64,000 bases of DNA from an uncultured Aquimarina sp. GTDB lineage: Bacteria > Bacteroidota > Bacteroidia > Flavobacteriales > Flavobacteriaceae. This document shows positions 34,831-43,886 of the stretch, piece by piece. Where the stretch lies: assembly GCA_947498775.1 (NCBI GenBank), contig CANMLL010000018.1, positions 1 to 64,000 of the forward strand. Reading direction: 5' to 3'. The notes beneath the pieces are model-generated. The model was not told where the DNA came from and made no database searches. It saw only the letters and a list, made by a program, of their open reading frames with translations. The translations under genes were made by a program, and so were the position numbers. The number at the start of each line of letters is the position of its first letter. Within the stretch, counting starts at the first letter, position 1.

Positions 34831-34859
34831 CAAATATAACAATTAACTTTACTACACAA
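34831..34859 (-). promoter_or_regulatory. Promoter of the DUF6089-uppS-bamA-ompH-ompH operon
   Basis: On the minus strand, TATATTTG (plus CAAATATA, 34831-34838) is a perfect -7 element, and a TTG (plus CAA, 34857-34859) lies 18 bases upstream. It is 17 bases before the DUF6089 start. Confidence 0.7.
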
Positions 34860-34913
34860 GAATTTGAGTAAAATAGTATGAATTAAAAAACACTTTTTAG
34901 TAGATTTTATTGT

Positions 34914-35798
34914 TTAATTACGTTTATCTTCTCCCCATAGCATCTTTTTGCGCAGGGTTTTTAGGAAACTGTCATTATGCAAAACGACCATATTGATCTT
35001 AAAAGGAGCTTTTTTAATGAGTACCGTTGTTTCGTTAGGTAGTGTATGTATTCTAGAGTCCAAAGAAACTAAATACGTATCTTCTCTACCAGAAATCTGC
35101 AATTTTATTTCTTGATTTTCTGGAATAACCAAAGGTCTTGCATTTAGATTATGGGGAGCAATAGGGGTAAGTACCATGCTTTCGGCATCAGGCATTATCA
35201 CAGGTCCTCCGCAACTTAATGAATATCCGGTAGAACCTGTAGGGGTGGCTATTATTAAACCATCTGCCCAGTAAGAATTGAGAAACTCATCGTTAAGGCT
35301 GGTATGCACTGTAATCATAGAGGTGGTATTCCTTCTGCTTACTGCGATCTCATTCATGGCAAAATTTAGTACTCCAAATTCCTTAGTTTCGGGCAGCGTA
35401 TTAACAGTAACAAGGCTTCTTGGAGAGATGTAAAATTTTTTATTTAAAATTAAATCGATACTGTCTTTTATTTCTTCTTTTTGAATGGTAGCAAGAAAAC
35501 CAAGTCGTCCGGTGTTAATTCCTGCTATGGGAATCCCTAAATCCCTAACGTAAGTAATTGTTTTTAGAATGGTACCATCACCACCAATGCTAAAAAACAA
35601 ATCGTATGAGGTGTCTAATTCTTCAAAAGTGCTAAAATGAGAATAGCTCTTATCAATTTCATCATGAAGATTTATGAGTTCTAAAAAATTCTTTTCTATT
35701 ACGACTTCTACATCATTTTTGTCAAGTGTCTCCAGTAATTGCTGAATATATATTCCAGAGTTTTTATGATAGAACTGACCGTAAATACCGATCTTCAT
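34914..35798 (-). CDS. nadK: NAD kinase
   Basis: This 294-residue enzyme phosphorylates NAD to NADP. LFFSIGGDGTILKTI holds the GGDG nucleotide motif (residues 72-75). GINTGRLGFLA and ADGLIIATPTGSTGYSLSCGGP form the NAD-binding NE/TGSTGY region. Length and motif order match bacterial NadK. The gene follows the CBS-domain gene after 36 bases on the same strand, so they are probably co-transcribed, and is separated from DUF6089 by 100 bases with its own promoter. Confidence 0.96.
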   Translation of the reverse strand: MKIGIYGQFYHKNSGIYIQQLLETLDKNDVEVVIEKNFLELINLHDEIDKSYSHFSTFEELDTSYDLFFSIGGDGTILKTITYVRDLGIPIAGINTGRLGFLATIQKEEIKDSIDLILNKKFYISPRSLVTVNTLPETKEFGVLNFAMNEIAVSRRNTTSMITVHTSLNDEFLNSYWADGLIIATPTGSTGYSLSCGGPVIMPDAESMVLTPIAPHNLNARPLVIPENQEIKLQISGREDTYLVSLDSRIHTLPNETTVLIKKAPFKINMVVLHNDSFLKTLRKKMLWGEDKRN

Positions 35799-35834
35799 GA
35801 TATGCTGATTTGTGTTAGTTGATTAGATAAAACC

Positions 35835-36491
35835 TTAAATGTTTAAGTATTTTTCAAGATATTCAGATCTTTCTTTAAGATTGGTTAAAAATGTATCTTC
35901 GTGGTGTTTAGAAACAATGTTGTAACTATATCTTCTAAATGTTTGTACAATATTATTAATATCGGTATCACTTATTTTTACAGTAATTTGAGCAACATCA
36001 TTTTCCATATTAGAAATAAACAACCCCAGTACTTTTGCATTGTTTGACTCTATAATTTGTGCAATTTCACTAAATGAATAATCCAGAACACCTTTTTCTA
36101 CAATTAAAATATTTCCGGGTTCACTTAAAAAAGGGGTTTCATTAAACAGGTTCATAATATCTCTGAGCTCAAAAAAACCTAAATACTTATTATTGTCATC
36201 AAGAACAGGCATAATATTAGAATTATTTTGTGCAAATGCTTCCAAAATATCCAGCCAATTGTTTTCTTTTCTCACAAAAAAACCTTCCAGAGCATATTGA
36301 TATGCTTCCAAAGTTTTATCTGTTTCAAAACATCGTATATCCGCTTCAGAGATACAACCCATATATGTTTTTTCTTTTATTACAGGGAAATGAGTATAAG
36401 TAAGTTCATTAAATAACAATTGCGCATCTGTCACCTTTACGGTTATATCCATAGGTGCTATTTCATTAACTATGTACAAATTTGTTTTCAT
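35835..36491 (-). CDS. CBS-domain protein
   Basis: This 218-residue cytoplasmic protein has two N-terminal CBS motifs: about residues 1-58, FNELTYTHFPVIKEKTYMG; and 62-120, ILEAFAQNNSNIMPVLDDNN then KYLGFFELRDI. A C-terminal ACT-like region of about 90 residues follows (KVLGLFISNMENDVAQITVKI). CBS pairs usually bind adenine nucleotides. The position directly before nadK is conserved in Bacteroidota in my experience and suggests nucleotide sensing linked to NAD(P) metabolism, but this is inference. Confidence 0.85.
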   Translation of the reverse strand: MKTNLYIVNEIAPMDITVKVTDAQLLFNELTYTHFPVIKEKTYMGCISEADIRCFETDKTLEAYQYALEGFFVRKENNWLDILEAFAQNNSNIMPVLDDNNKYLGFFELRDIMNLFNETPFLSEPGNILIVEKGVLDYSFSEIAQIIESNNAKVLGLFISNMENDVAQITVKISDTDINNIVQTFRRYSYNIVSKHHEDTFLTNLKERSEYLEKYLNI

Positions 36492-36557
36492 AATTTATCT
36501 GAAACTATATTATGCAAAATAATCAAAAATTATACAATCGAGGCGTTCTCAAGTTCG

Positions 36558-36565
36558 TATTTTTG
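36558..36565 (+). promoter_or_regulatory. -7 element (TATTTTTG) for pdxJ
   Basis: TATTTTTG matches TAnnTTTG, 27 bases before the pdxJ ATG, in the 101-base divergent spacer between the CBS-nadK unit and pdxJ. Confidence 0.5.
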
Positions 36566-36592
36566 CTTTTTTAGATAAAGACATCAAAAACC

Positions 36593-37306
36593 ATGACAAA
36601 ATTAAGTGTTAACATAAATAAAATTGCAACTTTACGAAACTCCAGAGGTGGTAATGTTCCCAATTTGGTTGAAGTAGGCAAAGATATTCAGGATTTTGGA
36701 GGAGAAGGAATTACCATACATCCACGGCCAGACGAGAGGCATATCAGATATCAGGATGCCTATGATTTGAAACCAATAGTACATGCAGAGTATAATATCG
36801 AAGGAAATCCTATACCCAAGTTTATAGATTTAGTTTTGTCGGTTAAGCCAACTCAGGTAACTCTGGTTCCTGATGCAGAGGATGCCATTACCAGCAATTC
36901 AGGATGGGATACTAAAAAACATAAGGATTTTTTGGTTGAAGTAATATCCGAATTTAAGCGTAACGATATTAGAACCTCAATATTTGTAGATCCGATAGCG
37001 GGCATTATTCAAGGTGCTGCCGAAACAGGTGCAGATCGAATAGAGCTGTATACCGAAGAATTTGCATCAGCGTATTCAAAAGGAAATAATGAGGCTATAG
37101 TTCCTTATGCAAAGTGCGCGCAGCTAGCAATTGATATGCAGCTTGGTGTTAATGCAGGTCACGACCTTTCTTTGGATAATATTAAATTCTTCAAAGAGAA
37201 CATTCCCGGACTACTGGAAGTCTCTATTGGACATGCTTTGATTAGTGAATCTATATACCTGGGGCTGGAAAATGTGGTCAATATGTATTTACATCGTCTT
37301 AAATAA
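36593..37306 (+). CDS. pdxJ: Pyridoxine 5'-phosphate synthase
   Basis: This 237-residue TIM-barrel enzyme condenses 1-deoxyxylulose 5-phosphate with 3-amino-2-oxopropyl phosphate in DXP-dependent vitamin B6 synthesis. Motifs are LSVNINKIATLRNSRGG (substrate loop), GGEGITIHPRPDERHI with the conserved HPRxDxRH, DRIELYTEEFA and LGVNAGHDLSLDN (catalytic His). It is divergent from the CBS gene. The next gene, a hydrolase, follows 95 bases later and is functionally unrelated. Confidence 0.96.
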   Translation: MTKLSVNINKIATLRNSRGGNVPNLVEVGKDIQDFGGEGITIHPRPDERHIRYQDAYDLKPIVHAEYNIEGNPIPKFIDLVLSVKPTQVTLVPDAEDAITSNSGWDTKKHKDFLVEVISEFKRNDIRTSIFVDPIAGIIQGAAETGADRIELYTEEFASAYSKGNNEAIVPYAKCAQLAIDMQLGVNAGHDLSLDNIKFFKENIPGLLEVSIGHALISESIYLGLENVVNMYLHRLK

Positions 37307-37401
37307 TAACTTCTGCTAAATGAGCTCTAGTATCCTATAATATTTAAGAATAGGACTATGATAAATTCTTTGCGAGAAGTAATAACTAATACTATAAATA
37401 A

Positions 37402-38169
37402 ATGAAATTGTATTCAAATGTTTTTGGTGAAGGAGCGCCATTTATAATCCTCCATGGATTTTTAGGAATGGGAGATAACTGGAAAACTTTAGGTAGAAAG
37501 ATAGCAGAACAAGGTTTTCAGGTTCACCTGTTGGATCAACGTAATCATGGCAGAAGCCCACATAATGATAATTTTAATTATAGTATTATGGCAGATGATT
37601 TAGAAGTATATTGTCAAAAATCACAGTTAAAAAATATAAGTTTAATTGGGCATTCTATGGGAGGCAAAACAGCAATGCTTTTTGCAGTAAATTATCCCAA
37701 AGCGGTCAAGAATTTAATTGTAGCCGATATAGGTCCAAAATATTACCCATTGCACCATCGGGATATTTTGGATGGATTAAGTTCTTTGGACTTTGATGTT
37801 TTGAAATCCAGGGGAGAAGTCGATCAAGAATTAAGTAAATATGTGCAAGATATGGGTGTGAGAATGTTTCTTATGAAGAACCTGTATTGGAAAGAAAAAG
37901 GGAAGTTGGCGTTACGTATAAATCTCGATGCATTGATTAAGAATGCTTCAGAAATAGGGACTGAATTGTCAAATGATAAAAGTTTTCAAGGGAATACCCT
38001 CTTTCTAAAAGGTGAAAAATCTAACTATATCCTAAAAGAAGATGAAGTTAGGATAAAAAACCAATTTCCAAATTCATTACTTACAGAAATTCCTGGAGCT
38101 GGCCACTGGTTGCATGCCGAAAATCCAACCGATTTTTTGTCTAATGTATTAGAATTTGTTAAAAATTAG
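37402..38169 (+). CDS. Alpha/beta-fold hydrolase, YbfF-like esterase
   Basis: This 255-residue hydrolase has the oxyanion-hole motif HGFLGMGDNW, DQRNHGRSPH, nucleophile elbow GHSMGG (Ser85), a late Asp region and the catalytic His in GAGHWLHAENP. The pattern matches the YbfF/PHA-depolymerase-like esterase group common in bacteria. No signal peptide is present, so it is cytoplasmic. The physiological substrate cannot be deduced. Confidence 0.9.
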   Translation: MKLYSNVFGEGAPFIILHGFLGMGDNWKTLGRKIAEQGFQVHLLDQRNHGRSPHNDNFNYSIMADDLEVYCQKSQLKNISLIGHSMGGKTAMLFAVNYPKAVKNLIVADIGPKYYPLHHRDILDGLSSLDFDVLKSRGEVDQELSKYVQDMGVRMFLMKNLYWKEKGKLALRINLDALIKNASEIGTELSNDKSFQGNTLFLKGEKSNYILKEDEVRIKNQFPNSLLTEIPGAGHWLHAENPTDFLSNVLEFVKN

Positions 38170-38209
38170 ACCAAAAATACTATGTATGCATAATATTTTG
38201 ATCATTTCG

Positions 38210-38239
38210 TTGTATAATTGGTATTTTCTTTTAAATTTG
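38210..38239 (+). promoter_or_regulatory. Promoter of the FadL-type porin gene
   Basis: TTG (38210-38212) and TAAATTTG (38232-38239, matches TAnnTTTG) are 19 bases apart, 50 bases before the ATG. Confidence 0.65.
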
Positions 38240-38289
38240 AAACTTCAATTTTTCAAAATCCTAAAAAACAAAAACAATTTTAATTAATT

Positions 38290-39522
38290 ATGAAAAAACT
38301 ATTATTATTAGTTCTATTCGTATCGGTAACCATGGTTACCTATGCCGGTGGATATAGAGTTAGTGTGCAAGGACAGAGGGCGATAGCTATGGGGCACACT
38401 GGGGTAGCTGTTGTGAATAGTGCTGAGCTTGTCTTCTTCAATCCTGCGGGACTTGTATACCTAGAAAACAAACTGAATGTAAGTGTTGGAGCAAGTGGTA
38501 TTTTTACCGATGTTGTTTTTCAAAATGAACAACTAGGGATCTCTGCAGAAACAGATAACTCTGTAGGTACTCCCCTTAATGTATATGCTTCGTATCAGGT
38601 GACCGATTGGATGTCTGTAGGTATTGGGGTATATACTCCTTATGGTAGTGAAGTAACATGGCCTACTGATTGGGCGGGATCACAATTAGTTAATAATATT
38701 GATTTGGCAGCTATTTATGTTCAACCGGTTGTTTCTTTCAAGCTTTCGGATCACTTTAGTATAGGTGGTGGGCCAATTTATGTTACCGGTTCTGTAAACT
38801 TTAACAGAAATGCCTCTAGAACAACTACAGATTTTGAAGGAAATAGATCTAATATTACTATAGATGATTCTGGTGTTAGTAGTTGGGGTTGGAGTATTGG
38901 AGCCATGGTTAATCTTACAGAAGATTTTCATTTAGGTTTCAGTTACCGTAGTGAGATTATTCTTGAATCTGAAGATGGTGTAGCCACATTTTCCAATTTT
39001 CCAAATTCGCCAGCTGCACCACCAAATGGTGATACCTCATTTAATGCAGAATTACCATTGCCTGCAGAGTTAACGGTAGGACTTTCTTACGAGTATAAGA
39101 AATGGTTGTTTGCATTTGATTATAACAGACAATTCTGGGATGTATATGAGTCATTGGATCTTACTTTTGGTAATGGGCAAAGTTCTATAAATCCACGTAA
39201 TTATAAAAACTCTTCTGTGTATCGTTTTGGATTACAGTATCAGGCTACAGAAAAGATTGCGCTTAGGGCAGGGTATTATCGTGACGAAACTCCCGTGCAA
39301 CCTGGATTCTTTGCGCCAGAAACACCGCGTAACGATTCTGATGGATTCTCAGGAGGATTTAGTTTTGCTATTACTCCAAAACTAGCGATAGATGCATCTT
39401 TCTTCTATTTGAGATTTGAAGAGGTAGAGGAATCCTATGACTTTGGTGATGGAGGATCTTTTGGAGGAACCTATAAATCAAGCGCATTTGCGCCAGGACT
39501 TGGTTTAACTTATAAAATGTAA
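38290..39522 (+). CDS. OmpP1/FadL/TodX family outer-membrane transporter
   Basis: This 410-residue barrel has a signal peptide ending TYAGG. The FadL N-terminal hatch pattern GYRVSVQGQRAIAMGHTG and SAELVFFNPAG is followed by the long amphipathic barrel (YGSEVTWPTDWAGSQ, LSYEYKKWLFAFDYNRQFWD) ending in a Leu-Thr-Tyr-Lys-Met strand. The family carries hydrophobic molecules such as long-chain fatty acids across the outer membrane. It is followed 6 bases later by an SGNH hydrolase lipoprotein, which suggests uptake of lipids or esters coupled to hydrolysis. Confidence 0.92.
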   Translation: MKKLLLLVLFVSVTMVTYAGGYRVSVQGQRAIAMGHTGVAVVNSAELVFFNPAGLVYLENKLNVSVGASGIFTDVVFQNEQLGISAETDNSVGTPLNVYASYQVTDWMSVGIGVYTPYGSEVTWPTDWAGSQLVNNIDLAAIYVQPVVSFKLSDHFSIGGGPIYVTGSVNFNRNASRTTTDFEGNRSNITIDDSGVSSWGWSIGAMVNLTEDFHLGFSYRSEIILESEDGVATFSNFPNSPAAPPNGDTSFNAELPLPAELTVGLSYEYKKWLFAFDYNRQFWDVYESLDLTFGNGQSSINPRNYKNSSVYRFGLQYQATEKIALRAGYYRDETPVQPGFFAPETPRNDSDGFSGGFSFAITPKLAIDASFFYLRFEEVEESYDFGDGGSFGGTYKSSAFAPGLGLTYKM

Positions 39523-39528
39523 TTAGCG

Positions 39529-41094
39529 ATGATAAAAAATAACATAAAATATTTAGTAGTTCTGGCTCTTGGGTTGATAGCTTGTGAACCAGAATTTGAC
39601 AATCCGATTGAAGATGCAGGGACCTATAGCAGTGGTGAAGCAGATTTTAGTAACTATGTGGCATTAGGAAATTCACTTACGGCTGGACTTGCTGATGGTG
39701 CTTTATACATTACTGGTCAAGAAAATTCGTATCCTAATATATTATCCAAACAGTTTGCCTTTGCTGGGGGAGGTGAGTTTACGCAGCCATTAATGGCAGA
39801 TAATGCAGGAGGATTATTGTTAAATGGAAGTCCAGTTTTGAATCCAGATGGTTTTAATAGATTTCCTAATAGAAGGGTGTTGGTTTTTGATGCAGATGCA
39901 GTTCCTATTGGTCCTGCAATATATACTGGTGCTCCTGCCACTACCGAAATATCTACCAATTTAGAAGGTACTTTTAATAATATGGGTGTTCCAGGTGCAA
40001 AAAGTTTTCATCTGGGGGCAAAAGGATATGGAAATATTACCAATTTAGCAACAGGGCGAGCAAACCCTTATTATGTAAGATTTGCTTCTACTCCTGAGGC
40101 TTCAATTATCGAAGATGCAGTAGGTCAGGCACCAACTTTTTTCAGCCTTTGGATTGGGAATAATGATATCCTAAGTTATGCCACCTCTGGTGGTGTAGGT
40201 GTGGATAGAACAGGAAACCCGAATTTTCAGGAATACGGAAATGATGATATCACAGACCCTGGATTCTTTGATACTACCTATAGAGGATTAGTTGGAGCAC
40301 TTGTGCAGAATGGAGCTAAAGGGGTATTACTTAATTTACCTGATGTAAGTTCATTACCGTTTTTCACAACGGTTCCTACAAATGCAGTACCATTAGATGC
40401 GCAGACTGCTACAGTTCTAAATACTAGATTTGCACTCTACAATACTCAAATTCTACCTAGATTGGCTTTGTCTGGTGTAATTTCTACTGAAGAAGCGGCA
40501 CAAAGGCAAATCAATTTTGTAGAAGGGCAAAATTTTGTAACTATTGTAGACGAATCTTTAACAGACATATCAACTATCTTACAAAGTCCTGCGTTTGGTG
40601 TGGATGCTCAAACAGCAAGTCTTTTGGCTCAATTAAGACAAGCGACTTCAGAGGATTTGATTCCTCTTACTTCATCTGGTAATATAGGTGTTGATCTTTC
40701 AGGTGATGGAACCCTGATTACAGGAGTGTCTGTTCCGTTAGGTGACGCAGATGTATTAACCTTGGCAGAACAAGCTTTAGTGGAAAGAGCACGTTTATCC
40801 TATAATGCAACCATCGAAGCATTGGCTACAGCAAATAATTTGGCTTTTTATGATGTTGCTGCTGACTTATCACAGGCTGCCAATGGAGGTATTCCTTTTG
40901 ACAGCGGAGTAATTACTTCTCAATTCGTTAGCGGTGGTGGTTTCTCTCTTGATGGGGTGCATCCTACACCAAGAGCCCATGCATTGGTTGTAAATGGAAT
41001 TTTGGATGCTATAAAAGCTACCTACGGTGTAAATTTACCTAGTGTAAATCTATCAGATTATGGAACAATCACGGTTAGTAATGAAGTGAATTAA
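39529..41094 (+). CDS. SGNH/GDSL-type hydrolase lipoprotein
   Basis: This 521-residue protein has a lipobox (LGLIAC, Cys18-19 region). Block I is YVALGNSLTAGLADGALY (nucleophile Ser in GNS), the Gly block is GVPGAKSFHLG, block III is WIGNNDILSYA (Asn), and block V is DGVHPTPRAH (Asp and His). All four SGNH blocks are present, so it is probably an active esterase or lipase at the outer membrane or surface. The gene directly follows the FadL-type porin and is likely co-transcribed with it. Confidence 0.9.
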   Translation: MIKNNIKYLVVLALGLIACEPEFDNPIEDAGTYSSGEADFSNYVALGNSLTAGLADGALYITGQENSYPNILSKQFAFAGGGEFTQPLMADNAGGLLLNGSPVLNPDGFNRFPNRRVLVFDADAVPIGPAIYTGAPATTEISTNLEGTFNNMGVPGAKSFHLGAKGYGNITNLATGRANPYYVRFASTPEASIIEDAVGQAPTFFSLWIGNNDILSYATSGGVGVDRTGNPNFQEYGNDDITDPGFFDTTYRGLVGALVQNGAKGVLLNLPDVSSLPFFTTVPTNAVPLDAQTATVLNTRFALYNTQILPRLALSGVISTEEAAQRQINFVEGQNFVTIVDESLTDISTILQSPAFGVDAQTASLLAQLRQATSEDLIPLTSSGNIGVDLSGDGTLITGVSVPLGDADVLTLAEQALVERARLSYNATIEALATANNLAFYDVAADLSQAANGGIPFDSGVITSQFVSGGGFSLDGVHPTPRAHALVVNGILDAIKATYGVNLPSVNLSDYGTITVSNEVN

Positions 41095-41118
41095 GAAACA
41101 CAATACCAAATATAATGT

Positions 41119-41153
41119 AAAACCTGCTATCTTTGGATAAGCAGGTTTTTTTT
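41119..41153 (+). terminator. Terminator after the SGNH hydrolase gene
   Basis: The stem AAAACCTGCT (41119-41128) and AGCAGGTTTT (41140-41149) is followed by a T run to 41153. Confidence 0.85.
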
Positions 41154-41180
41154 ATATTCGTAAACGAAAAATATTGATAA

Positions 41181-41528
41181 ATGAAACTTATACTAAAATT
41201 AGTATTAAATGCTCTTGCAGTTTTACTTTTGGCCGAAATCCTTCCTGGAGCTTATGTAGACAATTACATTAGTGCTTTAATAGTGGCTATCGTCATTGCA
41301 ATTTTAAATGCGATAGTAAAACCTATTTTGGTAGTTTTAACATTGCCGGTTACCGTGGTTACTTTAGGGTTATTTCTGTTAGTGATTAACGCCGGAATCA
41401 TTTTACTAGCCGATTATTTTATCACTGGGTTTAGCGTAAAAGGGTGGCTTTGGGCACTGATCTTTAGTGTGTTGTTAATGATATTTCAATCTATACTGCA
41501 TTCTATTTTACTAAAAGATAAAAGTTAA
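41181..41528 (+). CDS. Phage holin family / small four-helix membrane protein
   Basis: This 115-residue protein has four hydrophobic helices and little else. The IAILNAIVKPILVVLTLPVT and VVTLGLFLLVINAGIILLAD stretches match a widespread bacterial family (often labelled phage holin family or DUF360-like, Mycobacterium four-TMS type). Despite the label, nothing phage-like surrounds it; it is probably a chromosomal membrane protein of unknown function. Confidence 0.8.
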   Translation: MKLILKLVLNALAVLLLAEILPGAYVDNYISALIVAIVIAILNAIVKPILVVLTLPVTVVTLGLFLLVINAGIILLADYFITGFSVKGWLWALIFSVLLMIFQSILHSILLKDKS

Positions 41529-41550
41529 CTGTTTTTCAAGTAGTTAAAAA

Positions 41551-41581
41551 TTTGTGTTGATATAAAAAAGTATTACTTTTG
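41551..41581 (+). promoter_or_regulatory. Promoter of tig
   Basis: TTTG (41551-41554) and TACTTTTG (41574-41581, matches TAnnTTTG) are 19 bases apart, 34 bases before the trigger factor ATG. Confidence 0.6.
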
Positions 41582-41614
41582 CAAGCCAATTTTTAGTAGT
41601 AAACGTAGTAGATT

Positions 41615-42937
41615 ATGAATATTTCAAAAGAGCAATTAGACGAGTTAAATGCTATAGTAACCGTAGATATCGCCAAAGAAGATTATAACGATAAAGTAGA
41701 TAATATCCTTAAGGATTATCGTAAAAATGCAAATATTCCTGGGTTTAGAAAAGGGCATGTTCCAATGGGCCTTGTTAAAAAACAGTACGGAAAAGCAGTT
41801 CTTGTAGATGAGGTTAATAAACTACTGCAAGATGCATTAAACAAGTACCTTACAGAAGAAAAACTCGACGTTTTAGGGAACCCTTTGCCTAAAGAGAAAG
41901 AAAACTTTGACTGGGATGCAGATAATTATTCTTTCGAATTTGAACTTGGATTAGCACCAAAATTTGAAGTAAAGCTTAGTGGAAAAAAAGCAATAACACA
42001 TTACAAGATTGTTGCTAATGAGGAGATGGTTGATAATCAGATCAAAACCATTCAAAAACAATATGGTAAATTGGTATCAAAAGATGTAGTAGAAAAAGAA
42101 GATGTGGTAGCGGGTACTTTTGTGAATGAAGAAAAAGAAATTAGCAATACTGCCACAGTTTCTCTCGAAAAAATTAAAGGGAAAAAGAATCTGGATAAAT
42201 TTATTGGAGCCAAGGTAGGCGATGTGATTACATTAAAGACCAAAGGGTTGTTTAATGACAATCATGACTTGATAGGAGCATTAAAAATTAACCATGATGA
42301 GGCCCATGATTTAAATATTGAAGTAACTTTTACTGTTTCTGAAGTTAACCAACAAGAACTAGCTGATTTGGACCAGGAGTTATTTGATAAATTATATGGC
42401 CCCGGCAATGTAAGCACTGTAACAGAATTAAAAGAAAAAATCAAGCAAGATGCCGAACTTCAATTCGTACAACAGTCTGATCAACAATTGCTAAATGCTA
42501 TTACTGAAAATGTATTAGAAAACACCAAGTTTGAATTGCCTGTAGAGTTTTTACAAAAGTGGATACGGGCAACAGGTGAGCAAGCGCTTACCGAGGATGA
42601 GGCGAAAGATGAATATGAAAAAAGTGAAAAAGGACTTCGTTACCAACTTATAGAAGGCAAAATAATTAATGATAATAATCTTCAGGTAACTTTTGATGAA
42701 CTTAAGGATTTTGCAAAAAATCTTATCAAAGGACAAATGGCTCAATTTGGGCAAAATTCACCAGAGGATAAAGAGTTGGAAGATATTGCGGCAAGAATAC
42801 TTTCAAATCAAGATGAAGTTAAAAGAATTTCTGAGCAATTGATGAGTCAAAAATTGTTAAATTATTATAAAGAGAATGCTAAACTCAAAACAAAAGAGGT
42901 TAGCTTTGACGAATTCATAAAAGAAGTTTACAAATAA
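41615..42937 (+). CDS. tig: Trigger factor
   Basis: This 440-residue ribosome-associated chaperone has a ribosome-binding N-terminal domain with IPGFRKGHVPMGLVKKQYGK (the GFRKG signature). A reduced and diverged FKBP-like middle domain spans about residues 150-250, and a long helical C-terminal domain follows. Known role: binding nascent chains at the ribosome exit. The middle domain lacks most recognisable PPIase residues, as in many Bacteroidota trigger factors. clpP and clpX follow in the usual order, separated by a terminator. Confidence 0.95.
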   Translation: MNISKEQLDELNAIVTVDIAKEDYNDKVDNILKDYRKNANIPGFRKGHVPMGLVKKQYGKAVLVDEVNKLLQDALNKYLTEEKLDVLGNPLPKEKENFDWDADNYSFEFELGLAPKFEVKLSGKKAITHYKIVANEEMVDNQIKTIQKQYGKLVSKDVVEKEDVVAGTFVNEEKEISNTATVSLEKIKGKKNLDKFIGAKVGDVITLKTKGLFNDNHDLIGALKINHDEAHDLNIEVTFTVSEVNQQELADLDQELFDKLYGPGNVSTVTELKEKIKQDAELQFVQQSDQQLLNAITENVLENTKFELPVEFLQKWIRATGEQALTEDEAKDEYEKSEKGLRYQLIEGKIINDNNLQVTFDELKDFAKNLIKGQMAQFGQNSPEDKELEDIAARILSNQDEVKRISEQLMSQKLLNYYKENAKLKTKEVSFDEFIKEVYK

Positions 42938-42978
42938 TCAATGTTGTAATTTACTAAGGAATTTATACTTATATTTAG

Positions 42979-43013
42979 GGCGTTAAACCATGATTAGTTT
43001 AACGCCTTTTTTT
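42979..43013 (+). terminator. Terminator after tig
   Basis: A perfect 10-base stem, GGCGTTAAAC (42979-42988) and GTTTAACGCC (42997-43006), is followed by seven T. Confidence 0.88.
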
Positions 43014-43039
43014 ATAAATAAAATTTTCAGAAAAGAAAT

Positions 43040-43714
43040 ATGGATTACGGTAAAGAATTCGAAAAATATGCTACAAAACATCATGGTATCAATAGCAATT
43101 ACTATGATCAAACCATAAGCAGTATGCATCCCGTTGGGATGACTCCAAATATTATCGAAGAACGCCAAATGAACGCTGTTGCTATGGACGTTTTTTCGCG
43201 ATTGATGATGGATCGTATTATATTTTTGGGTACTGGTATTAATGATCAGATAGCTAATATCGTGCAGGCACAATTATTATTTCTAGAGAGTGTGGATTCT
43301 TCTAAAGATATTCAAATTTATATTAATTCTCCCGGTGGCAGCGTATATGCAGGACTTGGGATTTACGATACCATGCAATTTATAAAACCAGATGTGGCTA
43401 CAATATGCACCGGTATGGCGGCATCAATGGGGGCAGTATTATTATGTGCGGGACAAAAAGGAAAACGTTCTGGGTTACCTCATAGTCGTGTTATGATACA
43501 CCAGCCATTAGGAGGTGCTCAAGGACAAGCAAGTGATATCGAAATTACAGCCCGAGAGATTCTAATTTTAAAAGAAGAATTGTACCAAATTATAGCAAAA
43601 CACTCAGGACAAACGTATGATAAAGTTTATGCCGATAGTGATAGAGATTATTGGATGAAAGCCGATAAAGCTCTTCAATATGGTATGATCGATGAAATTT
43701 TGACCCGAGAATAA
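43040..43714 (+). CDS. clpP: ATP-dependent Clp protease proteolytic subunit
   Basis: This 224-residue serine peptidase has catalytic residues Ser129 (CTGMAASMGA), His154 (PHSRVMIHQPLGG) and Asp203 (SDRDYWM). The N-terminus (about 35 residues before RQMNAVAMDVFSRL) matches ClpP precursors with a propeptide. ClpP forms a tetradecamer that degrades substrates unfolded by ClpX, whose gene follows 172 bases later. It lies after the tig terminator and is probably transcribed from its own promoter. Confidence 0.97.
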   Translation: MDYGKEFEKYATKHHGINSNYYDQTISSMHPVGMTPNIIEERQMNAVAMDVFSRLMMDRIIFLGTGINDQIANIVQAQLLFLESVDSSKDIQIYINSPGGSVYAGLGIYDTMQFIKPDVATICTGMAASMGAVLLCAGQKGKRSGLPHSRVMIHQPLGGAQGQASDIEITAREILILKEELYQIIAKHSGQTYDKVYADSDRDYWMKADKALQYGMIDEILTRE

Positions 43715-43828
43715 CCTAATTTTCTTGTTTTGAAAGGAAAAGGAATTCTTCCCGACTTTTTATATACAAGAGATGAAAATGAAGTTAGCATATTATTAAC
43801 GAGATATTTTCGTTATATTAATTATGCG

Positions 43829-43866
43829 AATTTTACCTTATTACTCAACACGAATAAGGTAAAATT
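43829..43866 (+). promoter_or_regulatory. Perfect inverted repeat in the clpX leader
   Basis: AATTTTACCTTATT (43829-43842) and AATAAGGTAAAATT (43853-43866) form a 14-base perfect stem with a 10-base loop, ending 20 bases before the clpX ATG. There is no T run after it, so it is more likely an operator or a leader hairpin than a terminator. Confidence 0.5.
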
Positions 43867-43886
43867 ATAATTGAAACTAAATAACT

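Noticed and set aside
41181-41528. Possible prophage remnant because of the holin-family label
   Set aside because: No phage, integrase or lysis genes are nearby; neighbours are housekeeping genes and the family is widely chromosomal.
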